A stretch of DNA of 25,799 nt from a virus, in IMG/VR virus record IMGVR_UViG_3300010150_000139, positions 1 through 25,799 of that record; one strand, written 5' to 3'. The position numbers and the translations under genes are program-made. How positions within the stretch are numbered: the stretch's first letter is position 1; every line of letters begins with the position of its first letter. Below, piece after piece: positions 1 to 7,490 of the stretch. The notes under the pieces are model-generated. The model was not told where the DNA came from. It did not search any database and saw only the letters and a list, made by a program, of their open reading frames with translations.

Positions 1-3000
1 TAAACTTAACTGGACCATCAAACTGTGATAGAACCTCATTGGCATCTCCACCAGCAACGAATAGACGACGGTTGATGATAACTTCATCGAACACAACATT
101 GTTGTTAGATGCGTCTTGTCCGGCAACGGTTGGAATAGGAACATCAAATGTGATTTGAGTACCAGAAGTTGCAGAGTACTTGGTATTACCGATATAGAAG
201 TCTCCATTATCAGACATACCAGTATATACAACCTGTCCACAAGATAACTCCTGCGCCTGTACCAAGTATACTTCACCATCAGGCAACTGACGAACCTGTA
301 GTTGTGGTAGTGAAGTTGAGTAGTTACCAGGACCATAGCCTAGGTACTCAAAGGTGTGACCTGAAGCACGGAGGATAGAAGGACGGCGAAGCTCAATAGC
401 TAGTGGGTTAATAGCACGTACCTTTGTGCCTGCTGGATGATTAATAACGCTAGTTCCAAGAGCACCACGAATAACAGTAACTATATTAAGATTTAGTCCA
501 TCAAAGTTTGTACTGGCAATACGCACAATTTCTGAACCAAGTTGTAGATATCTTCCTAGAGGAAGTTTTTGGGCAACACTACCAGTGACTCCACCATCAT
601 TGGCAGCTAATGTTAGTTGATTGTTAGTTCCTGAACCATCTACTAAGTAGAATATACCAAGATCAAAGGCTGCAACACCACGTACTCCAATATTTTCTCC
701 ACCTGGTCCAGTATTTGCATCGTTATCATCATAACCACATTTACCCAATAACGTGGCGGAACTCAAATCAGCATTTGTTACAGCGGTAACTGTAGATGGT
801 ACAGGTACAGCAGAGACATAATACTTACCTAAGTTTGTACCATCTGCTGCGAAAGCAACAAAACTATTGCCCCTCTGTAAACCAAATCCAGTTGTTGAAT
901 TGGTCGTAAATGTAGTTATTCCACTTACGGAATCAAATTGTGTTGATATAATATCTGTGCCACTGTCTGTCGTTAGAACATACATTGATGTAGTAACACC
1001 AGTGATAGACTCATTATGAACCGTAATTGATTTTGATGACGGCACATCAAGAATAGGGGCAAAGGAGTCTGGATTTAGTACTCCACCACCAGTAAATTGT
1101 GCGATAAATCCAATAGAACTTTCAATGTCATCAGCATCAATAGTAACAGTTGCTCCACCACCAGGACCTAAACCTGCTGGATCAAGGAATAATGTATCGC
1201 CAGCTTTATATCCAGAACCTGGATCCATAATTACCAATTCGGTCACGGAGCCAGAAATAACAGTAACTTTAGCACTAGCACCATCCCAACGAATACCATC
1301 AGTTAGGAGTTTTATATTATAGTAAATACCATCAGTATACCCACTGCCACCATTTAAAGCCGTGTAGTTATATACTCCATTGTATTTGTGCTCACGCTCA
1401 AATTCAATTAAAGTTTCTGATGCCCCTTCAGTAACTAGTTCAATGACATTTTCATTTTGACTCTTGGTTAATTTGTCAAGAGTTTCTCTAGTAATAGATG
1501 TCTGCTTATTATCAATTGAAACTTTACCGAGAGGTGCTCTGGCAGCAAAGGTAACAGAAGAAGCTGGATTATTATTAATATTATCAGTATCTAACTGGGG
1601 ATACAAATCCTCAATTGGCTGATTATAATTTCTTTCAGTAAATGTCTCTGTTACAGTATTAGAACCATTAACACAGAACAAGTGATAGATGCCATCACGA
1701 ACACCTTCAGTGAAGGCAACAATCTCCTCAATACGGTATACGAATACATCAGTCTGATTATCTTTACGTTGGAAACGTGGCAACAGAATATTTCTATCGT
1801 TTGTGTCGTTGGTAAAGAAGTCGCCAATCAAATCTCTAGTGAATCCCTTAACGTCAGTAGAAGAATATCTAAATACCCTCGCATTATCAACACGAGTTAC
1901 GAGGAACTCTCCGTCATAACCTCTACCATCTACTGCGTCTGGATTATTTGTAGATGTAATATTTATTGTATTAATTTTATCCCCAACAGATAGTTGGTGT
2001 GGAATTTGACTCCTAACCTCAATTTCTGCTGTAATTGGGATATAATTACAATCTACAATATATCTTGGATTTCTATCATACTCATAATCCCTAAACGTTA
2101 GACTAGTTAAATTAAAGTCATCATTGTTTCTAGCACCAGTAGTTGATGATTGCTGAATAACATATCCAGGAGTTGGTGGCTTGGCATTAATAGTTTCTTT
2201 TGGTATGACATAACGCAAACGATACAATTTATCATCTAGACTTCTGTTGTCACTTGCTCTGAGATAGTATGATACAAAGTCAAATCCTTCTTGTGAAGTT
2301 GGATTTGATACAATGTATTGGTACAACTCACTGTTACTATTAGTATGAACAAACCAATTACCCACAATGTCATCAAACTGCATTGGGTGACCTGGCTGAC
2401 CAGCAGACTTATCATTTACACGTGATTCAATACGTAGTTCTGTGCCACCAAATATTTCTAGGAAGATATTGTTTAGTGCGTTTGACTCTGATGTTGAGAT
2501 TCTTATATTTTCAGTGTCAACAACGTTAGCATAATATAGCTGACCCTCTTCCACGTTTTCTGGTAGGTCAGCATTAGCTGAAAACATTCTAATAGTCTCA
2601 CCGTTCAATAATCCATGTGATGGTAAAGTCAATGTTGAACCTGATGTTGGTCCTTGACCTGGACCAGCTAGTACAGGATAAGATTTAGTAGCAACATTAG
2701 TTCCAAAAGCTGCCCTATTAGCACCACTAATAAGATTATCTACCATGAAGATGCTTGCTTGCTTGTCTCCAGAAGCTGCGGTCTCCTGATATAAAACTTC
2801 TTGGTTATTTGCACCTAAACGGAAGCCCTGATTAATGAAAGGAGGTCTATCTTCTTTATTAGTATATCCAAGTAGATATAATTGAGCGGGAATAGCTTGA
2901 GCACGTGTTATATCAAAGTCAATATTAACCCAACCAATACGAGAAATCTCATCCTCAGATTGATTGTATGCTGTCTTAGGTGTAATAATTTGACTGACAA

Positions 3001-4624
3001 ATCCCCTATCATCTTTCGCAAATGCGTCATTCTTAAATCCAATGGATAGAAGAGCAAATTGTCCAAAGTTGGAGTTTGAGTTCGTAATGGATGCGTCAGC
3101 TCCGTTGAGGGCAGCAAAGTGCTGGTTGAAACCAATAGCGAACACAGAAACGATCTGAATAACAGCATCGTTACTCATCTTGATGTGAGTAGTTTCCCAA
3201 CCTGGACGGTAAACTGCCCTAGGATCCAAATGATAAACAGTGGCACTATTTGTTGACGAAGATTCTGCTGACAGTTCAGCGCCACGAACAGGTGTGCTTA
3301 CATTAATACCATTATATCTACGTGACTGATCATTATACTTAACAAACGCACGGTCATCTTTTTGAAGGCTGATCGCGGTGAACTGTGCAACGACCATGCT
3401 ACGGAATCCAGTCGCCTTCGCGCCATCGGCGAGCATCCCATTGATGCCCCAGACGGATCTCATTGATACGTTAAAAATGTAGGGAGAAGCACCAGTAACA
3501 GTATCAGTCTCAACAGTTACAGTTGCAGAAGATACTGATGGGCGTGCTGGTAGTTCGGGTCTTACGAATGCCAGAGGATATGTGAAACGAGTGGGGCTAA
3601 TAATAACTGAAACTTTAGTTGAAATATTATAATCAGATACAGCAACACCACGAATCTTAATTGGAGTTCCAGATGACAATCCGTGAGGAATCACAGTGTC
3701 TACTGTGATAACAGAGTCAGGAGTAAATCCATCACCTGAAATTAGTGAGGCAATACGAATGGGGTCTGTGGCAAATGCTCCAACGATCTCAAATTCGGGA
3801 CGCATTGGTGCGAAACCTTCTGGATCTTCTGGGAATTTCTCATCAATATTACGACCAGATGCTTCATTATAAGCATTTGATAGCTTATCATAATACATCT
3901 GAAGGTCAGTCAATTCACCAAAACGTTCAATTGGATTGACACCATCAGCATATTCAAAAGCTGTTAGTTTATGGTGAGAGAATGATGGACGTGACTGATT
4001 ATTTAATGAAAAGTCTTTTGGGTCAGTATATACAAGACCAGTTTCAGCTCCATCAAAAATGGTAAACTGCCAGAAGTAACATGTTCCAGTTACACGGAAA
4101 ATGGCTGATCCATCTACTGCGGGATCGGTTGGGTTGGGTACATACTTTGGACGGATCTTTGTTTTACGTAGATCCATACCTACGATAGATGTACCACGAG
4201 GAACTACAACACCACCATAGATTGAGTTAAAATGCCATAGAATGTTATTAGTTGACTCAATGTCAAAGTTAGTATCGCTTTTTAAGTTAAATACTGTGGC
4301 AGGAGCGACTTCCTCACCAGTTGGAGAAACAGCTACAGCAGCCCCAATATTATTAGTCTTGATTCCGTATCCTGGTCTATTATCAATAGTATGCTCTCCA
4401 GGATAAAGAACAATAGTAGTCTTCTCAATTAGATCATTGTCGTTTCCACGAACATATGAAAATCTAGCGGCTTCAATTAAGGCTCTCTGTACAGTACGAA
4501 ACGGCTCTGTTAAGGATGTACCTTGATTTGAAATACTGTCAGTCGCATTGATGTCATTCGGGTTGACATATATGGTGCGACCATCAGTATTCTTAATAAA
4601 GTTTTCTAACTTGTTTAAGGGCAT
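1..4624 (-). CDS. Very large virion structural protein, N-terminal 1541 codons (C-terminus outside window)
   Basis: The minus frame starting at ATG 4624 stayed open wherever I read it and is still open at base 1, so the protein exceeds 1541 residues and its stop is missing. The N-terminus (MPLNKLENFIKNTDGRTIYV) is followed by a DATDS / EPFRTVQRALIEAARFS / YPGEHTIDNRPGYGI pattern, which resembles the pectate-lyase-like start of large structural proteins in T4-like cyanophages. Many short beta-rich segments follow. Around bases 1141-1270 there is an MDPGSGYKAGDTLFL stretch of the type seen repeated in phage tail proteins. It is preceded by a CTAAATA late promoter. I infer a tail or baseplate-peripheral fibre protein. 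An exact T4 counterpart (such as gp10) cannot be assigned. That it is a real structural gene is well supported; its precise role is not. Confidence 0.8.
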   Translation of the reverse strand, partial: MPLNKLENFIKNTDGRTIYVNPNDINATDSISNQGTSLTEPFRTVQRALIEAARFSYVRGNDNDLIEKTTIVLYPGEHTIDNRPGYGIKTNNIGAAVAVSPTGEEVAPATVFNLKSDTNFDIESTNNILWHFNSIYGGVVVPRGTSIVGMDLRKTKIRPKYVPNPTDPAVDGSAIFRVTGTCYFWQFTIFDGAETGLVYTDPKDFSLNNQSRPSFSHHKLTAFEYADGVNPIERFGELTDLQMYYDKLSNAYNEASGRNIDEKFPEDPEGFAPMRPEFEIVGAFATDPIRIASLISGDGFTPDSVITVDTVIPHGLSSGTPIKIRGVAVSDYNISTKVSVIISPTRFTYPLAFVRPELPARPSVSSATVTVETDTVTGASPYIFNVSMRSVWGINGMLADGAKATGFRSMVVAQFTAISLQKDDRAFVKYNDQSRRYNGINVSTPVRGAELSAESSSTNSATVYHLDPRAVYRPGWETTHIKMSNDAVIQIVSVFAIGFNQHFAALNGADASITNSNSNFGQFALLSIGFKNDAFAKDDRGFVSQIITPKTAYNQSEDEISRIGWVNIDFDITRAQAIPAQLYLLGYTNKEDRPPFINQGFRLGANNQEVLYQETAASGDKQASIFMVDNLISGANRAAFGTNVATKSYPVLAGPGQGPTSGSTLTLPSHGLLNGETIRMFSANADLPENVEEGQLYYANVVDTENIRISTSESNALNNIFLEIFGGTELRIESRVNDKSAGQPGHPMQFDDIVGNWFVHTNSNSELYQYIVSNPTSQEGFDFVSYYLRASDNRSLDDKLYRLRYVIPKETINAKPPTPGYVIQQSSTTGARNNDDFNLTSLTFRDYEYDRNPRYIVDCNYIPITAEIEVRSQIPHQLSVGDKINTINITSTNNPDAVDGRGYDGEFLVTRVDNARVFRYSSTDVKGFTRDLIGDFFTNDTNDRNILLPRFQRKDNQTDVFVYRIEEIVAFTEGVRDGIYHLFCVNGSNTVTETFTERNYNQPIEDLYPQLDTDNINNNPASSVTFAARAPLGKVSIDNKQTSITRETLDKLTKSQNENVIELVTEGASETLIEFEREHKYNGVYNYTALNGGSGYTDGIYYNIKLLTDGIRWDGASAKVTVISGSVTELVIMDPGSGYKAGDTLFLDPAGLGPGGGATVTIDADDIESSIGFIAQFTGGGVLNPDSFAPILDVPSSKSITVHNESITGVTTSMYVLTTDSGTDIISTQFDSVSGITTFTTNSTTGFGLQRGNSFVAFAADGTNLGKYYVSAVPVPSTVTAVTNADLSSATLLGKCGYDDNDANTGPGGENIGVRGVAAFDLGIFYLVDGSGTNNQLTLAANDGGVTGSVAQKLPLGRYLQLGSEIVRIASTNFDGLNLNIVTVIRGALGTSVINHPAGTKVRAINPLAIELRRPSILRASGHTFEYLGYGPGNYSTSLPQLQVRQLPDGEVYLVQAQELSCGQVVYTGMSDNGDFYIGNTKYSATSGTQITFDVPIPTVAGQDASNNNVVFDEVIINRRLFVAGGDANEVLSQFDGPVKF

Positions 4625-4660
4625 AATAATCAACCAATAACAAATAATGTATTCGTACCT

Positions 4661-4667
4661 TATTTAG
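4661..4667 (-). promoter_or_regulatory. T4-type late promoter (CTAAATA) for the large structural gene
   Basis: The minus strand reads GGTTGCTAAATAAGG in the 48-base gap between the 63-residue gene and the large structural gene. The motif lies 36 bases before ATG 4624. CTAAATA is the cyanophage version of the T4 late consensus TATAAATA. The same core recurs before five other genes in this window. Confidence 0.65.
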
Positions 4668-4672
4668 CAACC

Positions 4673-4864
4673 TTAAAATAAGTTAAGCTGGGTGGTTGTT
4701 TCTGTTGTATATGATACTGGATTATATTTAAGAAACTCCCTGAATGTCATCTTAAACTCTCTCAATGTTAGACCACAATGTGCTGCGGCAGCTACCATAT
4801 TCAATTGTCCACTGAATGACGCTAGATGTGCTTCGTGGACTGTCTGTGGTGTAGTTTTACTCAT
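4673..4864 (-). CDS. Small protein of unknown function (63 aa), possibly helix-turn-helix
   Basis: This 63-residue protein starts at ATG 4864 and shares one base with the stop of the upstream dioxygenase gene (TAATG), so the two are probably translationally coupled. The middle (LNMVAAAAHCGLTLREFKMTFREFLKYNP) has the alternation of a small helical bundle: a short helix with AAAA, a turn at CGLT, then a second amphipathic helix. That is compatible with a helix-turn-helix, but no DNA-binding family can be named. The C-terminus is polar and threonine-rich. It is the last gene of the glycosyltransferase/hydroxylase operon. I believe similar short proteins occur in other cyanophages, but I know no function. 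Coding status is supported by the overlap and position. Confidence 0.6.
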   Translation of the reverse strand: MSKTTPQTVHEAHLASFSGQLNMVAAAAHCGLTLREFKMTFREFLKYNPVSYTTETTTQLNLF

Positions 4865-5460
4865 TAGTCAAAATTATAATGGCAGTGATACCAAGTAACT
4901 GCTGCGATTTTAGTTCCTTTAGTGACAACCTCACACTCGTGCGGGAAGCACCAGTTAGATGGGAATACTAATACCTGACCAGCTTTTGGCTTATAGTGGC
5001 GGTGGATAAAGTGAGTTCTACCACCCTCAAAATCATCTGTTAGATATAGAACCATAGAGATAGTCCTATTAACCTCATTAACATTCTTATCAGTAGCTTC
5101 ATCAGAATGCCACTTATAGTATTGACCTTCAGTGTAGCGTAGAACCTGAATTGACTCCCTGAATGAGTTTGTTCTAAATGTTCCTGGGATAGGAAACTTT
5201 TGAAACTCTTGGTTGATTCCAGCTACAGTATCTTTATATTTTAATAGCGCAGCATTCATACCCTCATGCATAATGGTAGCACATTCTGATGCATCATTTA
5301 AGCACACTCTATCATTAAGGCGAATACCAGGATTTACCTCGCTGCCACTCATACCAAATACGGTAGTAGGTGACCATTTTTCATTTTCCAATAGTTCAAG
5401 ACACCTTTTAGTCTCTTCAGGAGTAAGGCAGTCTACAATTTGTATTAAGTCGGTAAGCAT
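4864..5460 (-). CDS. 2OG-Fe(II) oxygenase, prolyl-4-hydroxylase-like (198 aa)
   Basis: This is a predicted non-haem iron, 2-oxoglutarate-dependent dioxygenase of the prolyl-4-hydroxylase alpha-subunit type. The double-stranded beta-helix core spans about residues 95-192. The iron ligands are visible as H118-x-D120 in YKWHSDEA and H174 in FPHECEVV. K184, ten residues after H174, is in the place of the lysine that binds the 2-oxoglutarate carboxylate. R132 and the LYLTDDFEGGRTHF strand also fit the family. About 198 residues is a normal length for phage and bacterial single-domain members, so all catalytic residues appear intact. It starts four bases after the second glycosyltransferase and overlaps the next gene by one base. 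Its position beside two collagen-like fibre genes suggests peptidyl-proline as substrate. Other substrates, or a metabolic role as proposed for cyanophage oxygenases, remain possible. Confidence 0.88.
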   Translation of the reverse strand: MLTDLIQIVDCLTPEETKRCLELLENEKWSPTTVFGMSGSEVNPGIRLNDRVCLNDASECATIMHEGMNAALLKYKDTVAGINQEFQKFPIPGTFRTNSFRESIQVLRYTEGQYYKWHSDEATDKNVNEVNRTISMVLYLTDDFEGGRTHFIHRHYKPKAGQVLVFPSNWCFPHECEVVTKGTKIAAVTWYHCHYNFD

Positions 5461-5464
5461 AATC

Positions 5465-6367
5465 TTATAATGTAAGTAATGTGATCCAGCCGTCTATAAC
5501 AACTGACCAATCGTAGTGTATTCTAGCAAAATCTTGGGCATTTGTACATAGCTGTTTAAAGAAGCTGGGGTTTTCTTTAAGTGTATTGATGGCATTCATA
5601 CCAGAAAATATATAGCGATCTTCTTCCATAGGCAATATAACACCAGTAGGAACTTCAAAATCTCTATTGATACCAGTGAGAGTTGATATAGGTAGCCTAC
5701 CTGCTGCGGCAGCTTCTAATAAGGGAAGACCACAAGATTCTTGTTCTGTGGAAGATACCATAAGACAATCTACATCTTTATAATAAGCAGACATTGCTAG
5801 ATGACTCCTCTGTGATGGTAGAAGTAGCTTGGTATCTGTTCTAGATGCGATTTCTTTGACTAGATAACCACGCTTCCAATCCTTAATATCAGAGTGGGGA
5901 TTTGCTTTTTCAATAACACCAGAGTACCCAATAACATTTAGTTGTTCTGCTACTGGACGGTAGAACTCATCAAAGTTAATACCATTACGGACAACATAGA
6001 AGTCCCTAGTAATACCAAGGTCATATGAATATTCTCCCAAATCTGCGCTAACACCACCATACGCATAGAAAGAATTGAAATCATTCCCCTCTGCTATACC
6101 AAATTGTATATCATATCTGCCGTGGGCAACAGCAATGATATTACTATAGGGAACATTATATGCTCGTAGAGCAGTTACTGCGTTTCCTGGTACTGTAACA
6201 AATACATCATAGATTTCCTGAAAAGCATCAAACTCTTCTCTGGTATATGGAATATTCCAATCAATAATGTTAGCATCAATGCCATTTTTATAAAGTTCTT
6301 TTATTAAAGCCTTATGAATAGACCCGAAAGCCCATTCATTGTATGTAAAAAAGGCAATTCTTTTCAT
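5465..6367 (-). CDS. Glycosyltransferase, GT-B fold, GT4-like (300 aa)
   Basis: This is a predicted sugar-nucleotide-dependent glycosyltransferase. The N-terminal Rossmann half begins [20 protein letters not shown]. The linker-type [11 protein letters not shown] (about residues 125-135) is followed by a C-terminal nucleotide-sugar-binding half starting VIGYSGV. The family signature E-x7-E is present as E210-SCGLPLL-E218, followed by AAAAGRLPI, and acts on the donor in GT4 enzymes. At 300 residues it is slightly short for GT4, with a compact N-terminal domain. Its start overlaps the stop of the upstream glycosyltransferase by four bases (ATGA), a sign of coupled translation. Donor and acceptor cannot be read from sequence. 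The neighbouring collagen-like fibres, with threonine in most Y positions, are the most obvious local acceptors. Phage DNA or other virion proteins are alternatives. Confidence 0.85.
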   Translation of the reverse strand: MKRIAFFTYNEWAFGSIHKALIKELYKNGIDANIIDWNIPYTREEFDAFQEIYDVFVTVPGNAVTALRAYNVPYSNIIAVAHGRYDIQFGIAEGNDFNSFYAYGGVSADLGEYSYDLGITRDFYVVRNGINFDEFYRPVAEQLNVIGYSGVIEKANPHSDIKDWKRGYLVKEIASRTDTKLLLPSQRSHLAMSAYYKDVDCLMVSSTEQESCGLPLLEAAAAGRLPISTLTGINRDFEVPTGVILPMEEDRYIFSGMNAINTLKENPSFFKQLCTNAQDFARIHYDWSVVIDGWITLLTL

Positions 6368-7437
6368 AGTTTATACCAACCTTCCCCAGTATATACATTG
6401 AGAACATCTTGGAAAAACTTCTCATATCTTGGTGCCACATTCTCTAGGGAGAACTGCTCGCCATAACTACGACATACGCTAGGAGCAATGCTATCAATGT
6501 TTTTAGCGGCATTTACAAAATCAGCAAAGGTGCGGCAACGGAATCCAGTTACTCCGTGTGGGTTGTTCTCTACGAATGCTCCCCAGTCAGTAGTGATCGT
6601 AGGGGTGCCTGAGAGCAAGTTCTCTACCTGTACGCCACCGAATGGCTCTAAGTATGTGGAAGCTACAAAGGACGCCTTAGCGCGGCTCATAAGGCGCTTA
6701 CGGGTCTCTACGTCGGCATAGCCAACGAACTCAACGTGTGGTGGGAATGTTCTGTTCTCTGGGTTCTGACCAGCTACTACTAGCTTGGCTCCAATCTTCT
6801 CAGTTACTTGGACGGCAATGTCAATACCCTTACCCGAATATACACGACCCAAAAATAGAAAATAATCCTCTTTATTCTCTGGCGCATACTCAAAGTCCTC
6901 TAGATCAAAATAGTTTGGGATGACTACATCATACCAGCTTTGCTGACAAGTGCCAACAGCCGCCAAGCCTTGATAGGCATGCATAATAGCATAGCTCTCA
7001 AAGATCTTCCAGTTAGCCCAATGACCCCCTGCGTAGCCAATACCAGGCTCTACTGTGATAAGGTCAGGATGAGCATCACAAATAGGGCGAGTACCTGATC
7101 CCCAAAAAGGGAGAATAAAGTCATTCTTCTGCTTACGTTTTCCAACTTCTTCAATCCCATTTTTATAGAATGTTTGATATGCGTGATCGCCAGTATTGAA
7201 CTTGAAGAAGTTCTTTCTCCAATCATAGGATCCATATGCCTTCTCTAGGTCGGCATTAGTAGTCACAGTAACGTGCTCATCGCATACTAGATCACTATCT
7301 TCGTGACCATAGTGAATTATTTCGTGCCCACGTTCTTTCATCATCTTGCCAAACTTTACTACCTTTTGGGTATAAGCACAGGCAACATATTCTTTACTAG
7401 ACACCGTGTGGGGCAAACCTAGAATATGAAATCGCAT
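6364..7437 (-). CDS. Glycosyltransferase, GT-B fold, GT4-like (357 aa)
   Basis: This is a second predicted glycosyltransferase and the first gene of the modification operon. The N-terminus ([17 protein letters not shown]) fits a GT-B acceptor domain. The C-terminal donor domain begins near residue 193 with [17 protein letters not shown], which is typical of GT4, followed by [10 protein letters not shown] and HVEFVGYAD. The E-x7-E signature is E264-PFGGVQV-E272, then [20 protein letters not shown], so the active site looks complete. Length is normal for the family. It is not a close copy of the downstream enzyme, so the two could add successive sugars or act on different acceptors. ATG 7437 lies about 26 bases downstream of a sigma70-type TATAAT rather than a late promoter. 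No strong Shine-Dalgarno sequence is visible. Confidence 0.88.
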   Translation of the reverse strand: MRFHILGLPHTVSSKEYVACAYTQKVVKFGKMMKERGHEIIHYGHEDSDLVCDEHVTVTTNADLEKAYGSYDWRKNFFKFNTGDHAYQTFYKNGIEEVGKRKQKNDFILPFWGSGTRPICDAHPDLITVEPGIGYAGGHWANWKIFESYAIMHAYQGLAAVGTCQQSWYDVVIPNYFDLEDFEYAPENKEDYFLFLGRVYSGKGIDIAVQVTEKIGAKLVVAGQNPENRTFPPHVEFVGYADVETRKRLMSRAKASFVASTYLEPFGGVQVENLLSGTPTITTDWGAFVENNPHGVTGFRCRTFADFVNAAKNIDSIAPSVCRSYGEQFSLENVAPRYEKFFQDVLNVYTGEGWYKL

Positions 7438-7453
7438 AATATATGTTGAGTGT

Positions 7454-7477
7454 ATCCTATGTATTATACCATAGGAT
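7454..7477. repeat. Perfect 8-bp inverted repeat around the -10 box
   Basis: ATCCTATG at 7454-7461 is matched exactly by CATAGGAT at 7470-7477, with an 8-base centre (TATTATAC) that holds the -10 hexamer of the operon promoter. It could be an operator, or an RNA hairpin at the 3' end of the collagen-like transcript. No U-run follows on the minus strand, so it is not a standard intrinsic terminator. Confidence 0.55.
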
Positions 7478-7490
7478 CAACCAATCTCAA
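7463..7490 (-). promoter_or_regulatory. Host-type sigma70 promoter for the glycosyltransferase/hydroxylase operon
   Basis: The minus strand carries TTGAGA (7485-7490), 16 bases of spacer, then a perfect TATAAT (7463-7468). The predicted start of transcription is near 7456, leaving a leader of about 20 bases before ATG 7437. The stop codon of the upstream collagen-like gene lies inside the spacer. No CTAAATA or ATAAATA is present here, unlike the late-gene junctions. The match is strong for -10 and one base off consensus for -35. Confidence 0.6.

Noticed and set aside
4864-5460. Dioxygenase as a DNA-repair AlkB protein
   Set aside because: The AlkB substrate-lid and R-rich C-terminal motifs are absent. 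The HSD, distal His and the lysine ten residues later fit prolyl-4-hydroxylase-like enzymes better.
7454-7477. Intrinsic terminator after the 1042-aa fibre gene
   Set aside because: The stem is A+T-rich and no U-run follows on the minus strand, so operator or mRNA hairpin is more likely than a rho-independent terminator.
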